This document shows positions 7,815-15,380 of a stretch of DNA of 32,009 nt, in pieces. The number at the start of each line of letters is the position of its first letter. The stretch's first letter is position 1. The DNA comes from DATARH01 sp050246595 (GTDB taxonomy: Bacteria > Pseudomonadota > Alphaproteobacteria > ATCC43930 > CGMCC-115725). Location: assembly GCA_050246595.1 (NCBI GenBank), contig JBFWVT010000054.1, positions 1-32,009 on the forward strand, read 5' to 3'. The notes below the pieces were generated by a model. The model did no database searches. It saw nothing but the letters and a program-made list of their open reading frames with translations, and was not told the origin of the DNA. The position numbers and the translations under genes were made by a program.

Positions 7815-8357
7815 TCACTTTGGTTCACCCGCGGTCTTTGGACAAGCAGGAGCGATGCCGGTCGAGCCGAAACCGCCCTGCTGCCGTCCTTCGGTCAAAC
7901 CGGCATTGCCCGCCGGGGTCTCTGGAGCGAACTCGGAAACGATGTTGAAGTGCGGGCGGGCCACCCGCGTGAAGACCAGTTGCGCGATACGATCGCCGGG
8001 CCGGATCAGGATTCCTTTTTCCGCAGCCCCGCAACGCGCGGGATTGCGGTTCCACGCCGAGATCAGACAGACCCCTTCGTAGTCGGGATCGATCAGCCCG
8101 ACCGCGTTGCCGAGGACAAGCCCTGCGCGGTGCCCCAGACCCGAGCGCGGCAGGATCAAAGCGCACCAGTCCGGTTCTCCAATGCGAAAGGCGATTCCCG
8201 AGGAAATCAGCACCGGCGGCGCTTGCGGCATCAGGAGCAGCTTTTTGTCGATGCAGGCATGCAGATCGAGCCCCGCCGCGTGCGCCGAGCCGTAGCGCGG
8301 GAAACCCCAGCCGGGCAGCCGCGAGTCGAGGATCTTGAGTTCGACCGAAAGCAGCAT
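7815..8357 (-). CDS. dut: Deoxyuridine 5'-triphosphate nucleotidohydrolase (dUTPase)
   Basis: A trimeric dUTPase of about 180 residues that hydrolyses dUTP to dUMP and pyrophosphate, preventing uracil incorporation and feeding thymidylate synthesis. All five family motifs are visible: AGLDLHA (about 28-34), PRSGLGHR (70-77), GLIDPDYEG with the catalytic Asp (87-95), RPGDRIAQLVF (119-129) and the C-terminal lid QGGFGSTG (160-167). It is somewhat longer than the usual 150 residues, with a short tail after the lid. The ATG at 8357 is taken as start; a GTG directly before it is possible. The gene follows coaBC closely, the usual coaBC-dut pairing in proteobacteria. Confidence 0.95.
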   Translation of the reverse strand: MLLSVELKILDSRLPGWGFPRYGSAHAAGLDLHACIDKKLLLMPQAPPVLISSGIAFRIGEPDWCALILPRSGLGHRAGLVLGNAVGLIDPDYEGVCLISAWNRNPARCGAAEKGILIRPGDRIAQLVFTRVARPHFNIVSEFAPETPAGNAGLTEGRQQGGFGSTGIAPACPKTAGEPK

Positions 8358-8383
8358 CACCGGTTCCGACGATGGCAGGCTGC

Positions 8384-9595
8384 CTAAGATGCCGTCGCCG
8401 CGACCATCCGTGAGGCAATCCGGTCGGCGAGCCGGGCGGCGACCTCGATCTTCGTCATAACGGGCCAGTCCTCGACCCCCTCCGCATTGACGAGGTGGAT
8501 CGCGTTGCTGTCTCCTCCGAAGGTCCCGGTTCCGGGCGACACGTCATTGGCGAGTATCCAGTCGCACCCCTTGCGGCGACGTTTTTCGAGCGCGTTGGCG
8601 ACAATGTTTTCGGTCTCCGCGGCAAAGCCGATCACCAGGGCCGGGCGGTCGTTGCGCCGCGCGGCGATTGTCGCGAGGATGTCCGGGTTCTCGACCAGGC
8701 GCAGCAGCGGCGGTCCCTTGCCGTCTTTTTTCAGCTTCTGGTCGGCCTCGGTCTCGACCCGCCAGTCGGAAACGGCTGCCGCCATGACCGCGACATCAAC
8801 CGGCAGCGCCGCTTCGCTCGCCTTCAGCATCTGCCGCGCGGTCTCGACCGCGACCAGCCTGACCCCCGAGGGGGTCGGCTCCTGTGTCGGTCCGGAGACG
8901 AGGACCGTCTCGGCGCCGAGCGCGGCAAGCGCGGCGGCGATGGCGTGTCCCTGCTTGCCGGAGGAATGGTTCGACAGATAACGCACCGGGTCGATCGACT
9001 CGCGGGTCGGGCCGCTGGTGACCAGCGCGCGCCTGCCGACGAGCCGCCGGTCCGGGACCAGGATGCGGGTGATCGCGGCCAGGATCTCGGCCGGCTCGGC
9101 CATCCGGCCATAACCGATTTCGCCGCACGCCAATTCGCCGGCGCCGGGACCGACCTGCATTACGCCGCGCGCCTTCAAGGTCGCGAGATTGGCCTGGGTC
9201 GCCGGATGCGCCCACATCATCGTATTCATCGCCGGCGCGATCAGCACCGGCTTGTCGGACGCCAGCAGCGTCGTGGCGGCAAGATCGTCGGCCAGCCCCG
9301 CTGCCATGCGCGCGATCAGATCGGCGGTCGCCGGTGCGACCACGACGAGATCGGCCTCGCGCGACAGGCGAATATGGCCCATCTCGCTCTCGTCGGTCAG
9401 CGACCAGAGTTCGCCATAGACCTTGTCTTCGCTGAGCGAGGCGACCGACAGCGGCGTCACAAACTGGCGCGCCGCGTCGGTCATCACGCAACGCACGGCG
9501 GCACCCCGCTCGCGCAGGCGCCGGATCAGATCGAGGCTCTTATAGGCGGCGATGCCGCCCGCGATGATCAGCAGAATGCGTCGGCCCTGCAGCAC
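8384..9595 (-). CDS. coaBC: Bifunctional phosphopantothenoylcysteine decarboxylase / phosphopantothenate-cysteine ligase
   Basis: Two consecutive steps of coenzyme A synthesis. The N-terminal flavin-dependent CoaC half (about 1-180) has GGIAAYK, the catalytic His75 in GHIRL, the PXMNXXMW-type motif APAMNTMMW, and Cys157 in ELACGEIGYGRM. The C-terminal CoaB half has SGPTRESIDPVRYLSNHSSGKQG and a Lys-rich CTP site KLKKDGKGPPL. Start: GTG at 9595 (VLQGRRILL) is chosen because it places His, Asn and Cys at the positions of the E. coli enzyme and has a GGAG site; an upstream in-frame GTG at 9628 would add 11 residues. It is the first gene of the leftward block that continues into dut and probably beyond. 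Confidence 0.95.
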   Translation of the reverse strand: MLQGRRILLIIAGGIAAYKSLDLIRRLRERGAAVRCVMTDAARQFVTPLSVASLSEDKVYGELWSLTDESEMGHIRLSREADLVVVAPATADLIARMAAGLADDLAATTLLASDKPVLIAPAMNTMMWAHPATQANLATLKARGVMQVGPGAGELACGEIGYGRMAEPAEILAAITRILVPDRRLVGRRALVTSGPTRESIDPVRYLSNHSSGKQGHAIAAALAALGAETVLVSGPTQEPTPSGVRLVAVETARQMLKASEAALPVDVAVMAAAVSDWRVETEADQKLKKDGKGPPLLRLVENPDILATIAARRNDRPALVIGFAAETENIVANALEKRRRKGCDWILANDVSPGTGTFGGDSNAIHLVNAEGVEDWPVMTKIEVAARLADRIASRMVAATAS

Positions 9596-9758
9596 ATGCC
9601 CACTCCATAAAGCTGCCGCATTATGCACCGGTCCGCCGCCTGACGGCGAGCATATCAGCTGGAAATCGAACCCGCCGCGATTTCGCTTGCGGCGTTAGAA
9701 CTATGGTATGGCCCGCACCGTTCTCTTGCGGAAGCCAATTTCTGCAGAGGAGAGCGGA

Positions 9759-10496
9759 ATGAAAGCCACCTTGGCGCTAGCCCTGTTCGGGACGGCACTG
9801 ATCTCTGCCCCGGTCACGGCGCAAACCACCCGGCCGGCGGACCCGGCCCCGATGGCGACGCAGCGGACCGCCGAAGCCAAAGCGCCGGCGCTCTATGAAA
9901 TGAAGGCGGGGCAATGGCGGGCGAGCAAGCTCGACGGCCTCGATGTCTACAATCCGAACAACGAGAAGATCGGCGACATCAGCGAGTTAGTCATCGATCG
10001 CAGCGGCAGGATCCAGGCTGTTGTCATCGGTGTCGGCGGGTTTCTGGGAATTGGAGAACACCTTGTCGCGGTCCCGTTCGAGCAGGTTCAGTGGATCGAC
10101 CAGCCGCGCGCGGTAAGCTCGACCGCGCCGGGCGGGGCACCAATGACCGGTTCGTCGGCTCCGGCGCCCGCCGCGGGCACCGATCGGGCGGATCGTCCAG
10201 CCATGACGACCGCGCCGATGGATCGAGCGGCCGGCACGACGGCGGCGACCGGTGGCGCCACTGGAACGACAACCACTGTCGACCGGCAGACCGGCACGAC
10301 CGTAACCACGACGACCGATCGTCCGGCGGGTACGATGGCGACGGATCGCCCGGCAGGTACGATGGCGACGGATCGCCCGGCGGCTGGTGCGGCTGGCGAT
10401 CGCGCCGCGGGCGATCGCGGTGCTCCCGACCATGCCATTGTCGCGATGACGAAGGAGCAGCTGAGGGCGCTGCCGGAGGTTCGCTACTCGCGGTAA
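9759..10496 (+). CDS. Secreted PRC-barrel domain protein with low-complexity tail
   Basis: A 245-residue protein. The N-terminus MKATLALALFGTALISAPVTAQ is a signal peptide. A PRC-barrel domain follows at about residues 45-110 (LDVYNPNNEKIGDISELVIDR and GGFLGIGEHLVAVPFEQV). PRC barrels are small beta-barrels that bind partner proteins; in secreted alphaproteobacterial proteins the role is unknown. The C-terminal half is a Thr/Ala/Gly/Asp-rich linker including the repeat DRPAGTMAT, ending in a conserved-looking AMTKEQLRALPEVRYSR. Start: the ATG at 9759 has an AGAGGAG ribosome site; an upstream in-frame ATG at 9708 would bury the signal peptide. It is divergent from coaBC and ends at a strong terminator. 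Confidence 0.85.
   Translation: MKATLALALFGTALISAPVTAQTTRPADPAPMATQRTAEAKAPALYEMKAGQWRASKLDGLDVYNPNNEKIGDISELVIDRSGRIQAVVIGVGGFLGIGEHLVAVPFEQVQWIDQPRAVSSTAPGGAPMTGSSAPAPAAGTDRADRPAMTTAPMDRAAGTTAATGGATGTTTTVDRQTGTTVTTTTDRPAGTMATDRPAGTMATDRPAAGAAGDRAAGDRGAPDHAIVAMTKEQLRALPEVRYSR
10317..10383 (+). repeat. 27-bp in-frame tandem repeat
   Basis: Two full units (10317-10343 and 10344-10370) differing at two positions, plus a 13-base partial third unit. Each encodes DRPAGTMAT within the tail of the PRC-barrel protein. Being a multiple of three, it can vary in copy number without breaking the frame. Confidence 0.85.
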
Positions 10497-10507
10497 TCGC
10501 ACACCCA

Positions 10508-10538
10508 CGGGTCCACGCTCTCAAAGCCAGTGGACCCG
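10508..10538 (+). other. Hairpin upstream of the terminator
   Basis: A perfect 9-bp inverted repeat, CGGGTCCAC at 10508-10516 with GTGGACCCG at 10530-10538, lies between the PRC-barrel stop and its terminator. It may stabilise the mRNA 3' end. Confidence 0.6.
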
Positions 10539-10548
10539 GTCAGGGACG

Positions 10549-10581
10549 AAGAGCCGGCGGCACCCTGCCGGCTCTTTTTTT
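10549..10581 (+). terminator. Rho-independent terminator
   Basis: A perfect 10-bp stem, AAGAGCCGGC (10549-10558) with GCCGGCTCTT (10567-10576), has an 8-base loop and is followed by an uninterrupted T-run (10575-10581). It ends the PRC-barrel transcript before the convergent ubiB gene. Confidence 0.9.
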
Positions 10582-10620
10582 GCGTACGCCGGACCTCGTC
10601 TTGGGGCTGGCCGGTCACCG

Positions 10621-12183
10621 TCAGCCGAAAATAGCCGCCAACGCAAGCGCCGCCAGCGCCAATCCGCCGAGCCAGAGCGGGATCACCACGAGGGGCAGCA
10701 GGCGCGCCCAGTTCGATGCCTGCGCGGCGATGCTCTCGGCATGCAGTTTCAGACCGTCGCGCTCCCAATGCGTGATGATCTCGTCCATCAGGGTTAGAAG
10801 CCGTGGCACTTCGTCCACCGCATCGATAAAGCGGGCGATATAGTCGCGCACCGCCGCCTCGGGGCCGCGGTTTTCGCGCATCCACTGCTCGACGATCGGC
10901 CGCGCCAGGGTCCAGATATTGACCGACGGATCGAGCCGCCGGCCGATGCCTTCGACCAGCACCATCGTCTTTTGCAGCAGCAGGAGCTGCGGCTGCGTTT
11001 CCATCTCGAACTGCTCGGTAACCTGAAACAGTTGCGCCAGCAGTTTCGCGATCGAGATCTCGTGCAGCGGCAGATCGAGGATCGGCTCTCCAACCGAGCG
11101 GCAGGCCTGCGTGAACGCCTCGATCGAGTGTTTCTTCGGGACGTAGCCGGCTTCGAAATGCACCTCGGCGACCCGCCGGTAGTCGCCCGAGAGAAACCCG
11201 ATCAGCATGTCCGCGAGGTAATAGCGGGTGGCGCGGTCGAGCCGGCCCATGATGCCGAAATCGACGACGGTCAGCGCGCCCTGAGCGTCGACAAAGACGT
11301 TTCCGGGATGCAGGTCGGCGTGGAAGAAGCCGTCGCGGAACACCTGGTTGAAGAACGCCGCCGCCGCGCTGCGCAGCAGGTCGGGGATCGAGTGCCCGGC
11401 GGCGCTCAGCGCATCGCGGTCATCGACCCGGATGCCGGTGATGCGCTCGGTGGTCAGTACGGTGCGCCCGGTGCGCCGCCAATCGACCTGCGGCACGCGA
11501 AAGGTCGGGTCGCCGGCGAAATTCTCGGCCAGTTCGGACGCCGCCGCCGCCTCGAAGCGCAGATCCATTTCGAGCTGGACCGACTCGGTGAAGGTCATCA
11601 CCACCTCGACCGGCTTCAGCCGGCGCAGCGCAGGCGTTGTGCGCTCGGTCAGCTGCGCCAGCCACAGAAACAGTTCGAGATCGCGCGCGAAGGCGCGGGC
11701 GATGCCGGGGCGCAGCACCTTGACCGCGACCGCACGGCCGTCGGTCGTGACCGCGAAATGCACCTGCGCCATCGAGGCCGCGGCGGCCGGCACGTCGTCG
11801 AACGATGCAAACAGCGCGCCGATCGGCCGGCCGAACTCGGCCTCGACCAGCGCGCGCGCCTGCTCCGTCGGGAACGGCGGCAGTCGGTCCTGCAAGGTCG
11901 CGAGATCGGCTGCGATCTCGTCGCCGAGCAGATCGGCGCGGGTCGAGAGCATCTGCCCGAGCTTGACAAAGCTGGGGCCCAGCTCGTTGAAGGCGATGGC
12001 GAGACGCTCGCCGGGGCGGGCCTCGCCCCTCATGCGGCTGCGCTGAACGATCCGCACGCCGCGCAGCAGCGGTGCCACGCCGGCCAGCCGGTCGAGCGGA
12101 AACAGCGCGTCGTGGCGTGCCAGAATCGCGGCGATGCGAATGAGACGGGCAAGATTGCGGCAGCCGCGGATCAGACCGAACAC
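10621..12183 (-). CDS. ubiB: UbiB, ubiquinone biosynthesis ATPase/kinase-like protein
   Basis: A 520-residue membrane-associated atypical kinase-like protein (ABC1/ADCK/UbiB) needed for ubiquinone biosynthesis, thought to use ATP hydrolysis to extract or present lipid intermediates. Visible motifs are the family KxGQ element KLGQ (74-77), the Ala-rich nucleotide loop AAAAS (133-137), Lys155 in VAVKVLRPG, the catalytic HADLHPGN (288-295) and DFG (308-310). The C-terminal about 25 residues (LLPLVVIPLWLGGLALAALALAAIFG) form the membrane anchor. The start is GTG at 12183, with a GAGGG site; the next in-frame ATG would delete conserved N-terminal sequence. It is downstream of ubiE on the same strand, with a palindromic repeat between them. 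Confidence 0.95.
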   Translation of the reverse strand: MFGLIRGCRNLARLIRIAAILARHDALFPLDRLAGVAPLLRGVRIVQRSRMRGEARPGERLAIAFNELGPSFVKLGQMLSTRADLLGDEIAADLATLQDRLPPFPTEQARALVEAEFGRPIGALFASFDDVPAAAASMAQVHFAVTTDGRAVAVKVLRPGIARAFARDLELFLWLAQLTERTTPALRRLKPVEVVMTFTESVQLEMDLRFEAAAASELAENFAGDPTFRVPQVDWRRTGRTVLTTERITGIRVDDRDALSAAGHSIPDLLRSAAAAFFNQVFRDGFFHADLHPGNVFVDAQGALTVVDFGIMGRLDRATRYYLADMLIGFLSGDYRRVAEVHFEAGYVPKKHSIEAFTQACRSVGEPILDLPLHEISIAKLLAQLFQVTEQFEMETQPQLLLLQKTMVLVEGIGRRLDPSVNIWTLARPIVEQWMRENRGPEAAVRDYIARFIDAVDEVPRLLTLMDEIITHWERDGLKLHAESIAAQASNWARLLPLVVIPLWLGGLALAALALAAIFG

Positions 12184-12231
12184 GGACCCGCAACCCTCGC
12201 CGCGGCTTCACAACAGCCGCCTGGGGATACC

Positions 12232-12278
12232 TCCGCCCTCCCCTCTCCCACGGGCGGGGGAGGGTCAGGGAGGGGACA
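12232..12278. repeat. G/C-rich palindromic intergenic repeat
   Basis: C-run/G-run palindrome (ccctcccctctcccacggg, then cgggggagggtcagggagggg) in the 131-base gap between ubiE and ubiB. It is the third copy of the repeat type seen at about 2426 and 3857. It may affect the relative expression of ubiB. Confidence 0.6.
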
Positions 12279-12314
12279 GATCGCCGAATACGTCAAATTC
12301 AGCGCCGGTTGGTA

Positions 12315-13118
12315 TTAGAGCCGCCAGGCCGAATAAAGCGCGGCGATGCCGCCGGTCAGATTGCGGTATCGCGACCGCTCCAGACCCGCCGCCGCGATCA
12401 TCGCGCTGACCTCGCTTTGCGGCGGAAACCGCCGGATGCTCTCGACCAGATAGGCATAGGCGTCGCGGTCGCCGGTCACCAGACGGCCGAGCAGCGGCAG
12501 GAACGCGAAGCTGTAGAGATCGTAGAGCGGCTGCAGAACCGGCGCGACGGAAGGCGTGAATTCCAGGCACAAGAACCGCCCGCCGGGCCGCAGCACGCGT
12601 CTGGCCTCGGTCAGCGCGCGCTCGATATGGGTGACGTTGCGCAGCCCGAACGCGATCGTATAGAGATCAAACGACCGGTCGGCGAAGGGCAGTGCCTCGG
12701 CATTGCCGCACAGAAATTCGAGACCGTCGAGAATGCCGTCATCGATCGCCCGGGCGCGGCCGATTTCGAGCATAAGCGGGTTCGCGTCGCATACGACGAC
12801 CATTCCGCCTGTCGCCGGCCCGACCCGAGGCAGCGCGCGGCGCGCAACATCGCCGGTGCCGCCGGCCGCGTCGAGCATGCGCTGGCCCGGACGCGGGTTC
12901 AGCCAAGCCACCATCTCGTCCTTCCACAGGCGGTGGATGCCGGCGCTCATCAGATCGTTCATCAGATCGTAGCGCTCGGCGACGCTGTCGAATACCGCGC
13001 GCACGAGCGGCGCCTTGGCGGCTTCCGGAATGCGGCGGAAGCCGAAATCGGTTTCATTCGCCGGAGCGGCCGAAGGAGCAGCCGGACCGGACTTCCCGCT
13101 TGTTTCGTCCGTGGTCAT
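12315..13118 (-). CDS. ubiE: Ubiquinone/menaquinone C-methyltransferase UbiE
   Basis: A 267-residue SAM-dependent C-methyltransferase of the UbiE/COQ5 family, which methylates the benzoquinol ring in ubiquinone synthesis. Motifs are FDSVAERYDLMNDLMSAGIHRLWK (43-66), the SAM-binding loop LDAAGGTGD (82-90), the acidic end of strand 2 (VVCDANPLML), and NAEALPFADRSFDLYTIAFGLRN. The C-terminal FLPLLGRLVTGDRDAYAYLVESIRRFP and the ending TGGIAALYSAWRL are family-typical. Start: the ATG at 13118 (MTTDETSG) is preferred over one 21 bases upstream. It is divergent from mutM across 56 bases that must hold both promoters. Confidence 0.96.
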   Translation of the reverse strand: MTTDETSGKSGPAAPSAAPANETDFGFRRIPEAAKAPLVRAVFDSVAERYDLMNDLMSAGIHRLWKDEMVAWLNPRPGQRMLDAAGGTGDVARRALPRVGPATGGMVVVCDANPLMLEIGRARAIDDGILDGLEFLCGNAEALPFADRSFDLYTIAFGLRNVTHIERALTEARRVLRPGGRFLCLEFTPSVAPVLQPLYDLYSFAFLPLLGRLVTGDRDAYAYLVESIRRFPPQSEVSAMIAAAGLERSRYRNLTGGIAALYSAWRL

Positions 13119-13174
13119 CGGGCAGGACAATAGCCGCAAACAGTCTCAGCCGCACCCTTCCTGCCGGATACCGG

Positions 13175-14002
13175 ATGCCGGAGCTTCCCGAAGTCGAAAC
13201 CGTCCGCCGCGGTCTCGCGCGTTGCATGAGCGGGCGCCGGATCGTCCGGGCCGAGCTGCGCCGCTCCGATCTGCGCCGGCCGTTCCCGCCCGACCTCGCC
13301 GAGCGGCTCGACGGCGCACGGATCGGTACACTGACCCGGCGCGGCAAGTACCTTCTGATCGAACTCGACAATAGCGGTCTGTTGCTGCTGCATCTCGGCA
13401 TGTCCGGGCGGATTGTCGCGGGCACGGCGGCGCTGCCTCCCGAGCCGCACGACCATGTCGTGCTGACCCTCGACGACGGCACCGTTGTGCGTTTCAACGA
13501 CCCGCGCCGCTTCGGGTTGCTCGATTACATTGCGCGGGGGCAGCAAGACGCGCACCCGCTGCTCGGGGGGCTTGGCCCCGAGCCGTTGGAGCCGGGCTTC
13601 GACGGCTTCTATCTGAACCGCGCCCTGGCCGGAAAGATAACGCCGATCAAGTCGGCACTGCTCGACCAGCGGGTCGTCGCCGGGCTTGGCAACATCTATG
13701 TTTGCGAGGCGTTGTACCGGGCCCGCATATCGCCGCGGCGGCTGGCGGCGAGCGTCGTCGGGGCGCGGGCCGAACGGCTTGCGGGCGCGATCCGCGCGGT
13801 GCTGGAAGAGGCGATCGGGGCCGGCGGTTCGTCGCTGCGCGACTATGTCCAGGCAAACGGCGAACTCGGCTACTTCCAGCATCGCTGGGCGGTATACGGC
13901 AAGGAAGGCAAACCGTGCCCGGATTGTAACTGCGCCGAGGGCGTTCGGCGCATCAAGCAAGCCGGACGATCGACTTTTTTTTGCGGCAAATGGCAGCGAT
14001 AG
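13175..14002 (+). CDS. mutM: Formamidopyrimidine-DNA glycosylase with altered zinc finger
   Basis: A 275-residue base-excision enzyme that removes 8-oxoguanine and formamidopyrimidines. The mature N-terminus PELPEVETVRRGL gives the catalytic Pro2 and Glu3. Lys58 in RRGKYL, NDPRRFG (108-114) and GLGNIYVCEAL (170-180, helix-two-turn-helix) are all present. The C-terminal zinc finger has Cys248, Cys251, Cys253 and Cys270, but the expected final Cys in F-C-x-x-C-Q-R is Trp273 (FFCGKWQR). Cys251 or Cys253 might supply a substitute ligand; otherwise zinc binding is weakened. The conserved Arg266 (GRSTFF) of the finger is kept. The start is fixed by the invariant MPELPEVE. The stretch is intact, so this is a substitution rather than a frameshift. 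Confidence 0.96.
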   Translation: MPELPEVETVRRGLARCMSGRRIVRAELRRSDLRRPFPPDLAERLDGARIGTLTRRGKYLLIELDNSGLLLLHLGMSGRIVAGTAALPPEPHDHVVLTLDDGTVVRFNDPRRFGLLDYIARGQQDAHPLLGGLGPEPLEPGFDGFYLNRALAGKITPIKSALLDQRVVAGLGNIYVCEALYRARISPRRLAASVVGARAERLAGAIRAVLEEAIGAGGSSLRDYVQANGELGYFQHRWAVYGKEGKPCPDCNCAEGVRRIKQAGRSTFFCGKWQR

Positions 14003-14079
14003 CTCGGCATCCGGACGTGCCGGCGGCTGGAGGTTTTGGTCGGGAGCTTAGCCGCTCCGTAATGCAATATAGACAGAAT

Positions 14080-14108
14080 GACAACAATGGATAATTACCG
14101 TTGTTGTC
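14080..14108. promoter_or_regulatory. Inverted repeat in AT-rich spacer
   Basis: An 11-base arm GACAACAATGG (14080-14090) and arm CCGTTGTTGTC (14098-14108) match at 10 of 11 positions, with the odd pair being G-T in RNA, around a 7-base ATAATTA loop. It lies in the only AT-rich patch of the window, between mutM and the small Cys-rich gene. No T-run follows, so an operator or attenuator is more likely than a simple terminator. Function is not established. Confidence 0.6.
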
Positions 14109-14268
14109 CGTATCCGGCGATCGCCTCCGGTAACTTTCCTGATAAACTATGAATTAATATGGGGTGGAGCTTTTTTCCAGTACAAGTGTTCCTGAAGATG
14201 GTTGGTGAAGCGCCGCTCTGTACAAATCCCGAGCGGGGCCGCGGCCGAGCCAAGGAAGGAGAGCATCG

Positions 14269-14475
14269 ATGATCTGTCCCGACAGCGACCTCGATTGCGA
14301 CAATCCCGGCTGCCGTCGCGGCGGCTGCCAGGGAAGGCGCCCGACACTCCCGCTGTTCCGCGCCTGTGCGGTGACCGCGGCCAAGAGCCTGCCGCGTCTC
14401 GAAGCGGCAATGGCCGACGGCACCGTGGCTGCGGCCGATGAGATCGAGGAGCGCCGCCGCCTCGTTGCCGCGTAA
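14269..14475 (+). CDS. Small cysteine-rich protein
   Basis: A 68-residue protein with five cysteines, four of them clustered in the first 20 residues: Cys3, Cys10, Cys15 and Cys20 (CPDSDLDCDNPGCRRGGC), then Cys33 in FRAC. A C-x6-C-x4-C-x4-C pattern suggests a small metal-binding knuckle. The C-terminal part is helical and charged (LPRLEAAMADGTVAAADEIEERRRLVAA). A strong AAGGAGAG ribosome site lies 5 bases before the ATG, which argues that it is expressed. I recall similar short 'CxxxxCxxGxCQ' proteins from alphaproteobacteria but no function. It sits 98 bases before the enoyl-CoA hydratase gene on the same strand, downstream of the AT-rich inverted repeat. Confidence 0.6.
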   Translation: MICPDSDLDCDNPGCRRGGCQGRRPTLPLFRACAVTAAKSLPRLEAAMADGTVAAADEIEERRRLVAA

Positions 14476-14573
14476 CTTCGCTGTACCGCAATCGACGCCG
14501 CTTCCGTAGTCTGAGCGTCTCAAGCTCCGACGCGCCGGTTCTCGATGCCGGCGCCGCCGGACCAGGAGGCTGA

Positions 14574-15371
14574 ATGGAGGCGGTCATGGCCAGCGGCCAA
14601 TACGACAACATTCTGGTCGAGCGCCGCGGCGCGGTCGGCCTGATAACGCTCAATCGGCCGCAGGCGCTGAACGCGCTGAATGCAGCGCTGATCGCCGAGC
14701 TGGGCGTCGCGTTCGACGATCTGGAGGGCGACAAGGCGATCGCCGCGATCGTCCTGACCGGCGGCGAAAAGGCGTTCGCGGCCGGTGCCGATATCAAGGA
14801 AATGGCCGGCAAGAGCTATATGCAGGCCTATGGCGAGGATTTTATCACGCGCGGCTGGGAGCGCGTCGCGCAATGCCGCAAGCCGGTGATCGCGGCGGTC
14901 GGCGGTTTCGCGCTCGGCGGCGGCTGCGAGGTCGCGATGATGTGCGACATCGTCATCGCCGCCGAGAACGCGCGTTTCGGGCAGCCGGAAATCAATATCG
15001 GCACGATTCCCGGCGCCGGCGGGACGCAGCGCCTGCCGCGCTTTGTCGGCAAGGCCAAGGCGATGGATTTGTGCCTGACCGGCCGGATGATGGACGCCGC
15101 CGAAGCCGAGCGCGCCGGGCTGGTCAGCCGCATCGTACCGGCCGACAAGCTGCTCGACGAGGCGCTCGCGGTCGCCAACCGCATCGCCGAGTTGTCGCAA
15201 CCGATCGCGATGATGGTCAAGGAATCGGTCAACCGCGCCTTTGAAACGACGCTTGCCGAAGGGGTGCGGTTCGAGCGCCGATTGTTTCACTCGACTTTCG
15301 CCACTGAAGACCAGAAGGAAGGTATGGCGGCTTTTATCGAAAAACGCAAACCGGCGTTCCGCAACCGCTGA
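14574..15371 (+). CDS. Enoyl-CoA hydratase
   Basis: A 265-residue crotonase-family protein that adds water across the double bond of 2-enoyl-CoA in fatty-acid beta-oxidation. Both catalytic glutamates of the true hydratase are present: Glu119 in ALGGGCEVAMMCDI and Glu139 in QPEINIGTIPGAGGTQRLPR. The oxyanion hole is formed by AAGADIKEM (69-77) and the Gly cluster before Glu119. The C-terminus DQKEGMAAFIEKRKPAF is family-typical. Two starts are possible, ATG 14574 (AGGAGG site 4 bases upstream) and ATG 14586 (GGAGG site). In many alphaproteobacteria a hydratase gene sits next to mutM, as here. The MOSC gene follows after 9 bases, so the two are likely co-transcribed. Confidence 0.94.
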   Translation: MEAVMASGQYDNILVERRGAVGLITLNRPQALNALNAALIAELGVAFDDLEGDKAIAAIVLTGGEKAFAAGADIKEMAGKSYMQAYGEDFITRGWERVAQCRKPVIAAVGGFALGGGCEVAMMCDIVIAAENARFGQPEINIGTIPGAGGTQRLPRFVGKAKAMDLCLTGRMMDAAEAERAGLVSRIVPADKLLDEALAVANRIAELSQPIAMMVKESVNRAFETTLAEGVRFERRLFHSTFATEDQKEGMAAFIEKRKPAFRNR

Positions 15372-15380
15372 GCGTGCCGC

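Noticed and set aside
10317..10383. CRISPR-like repeat
   Set aside because: Units are directly adjacent without spacers and are in frame in a coding sequence.
10508..10581. Small RNA formed by the two consecutive hairpins
   Set aside because: No promoter separate from the PRC-barrel gene was seen; the pair is explained as a gene-end hairpin plus terminator.
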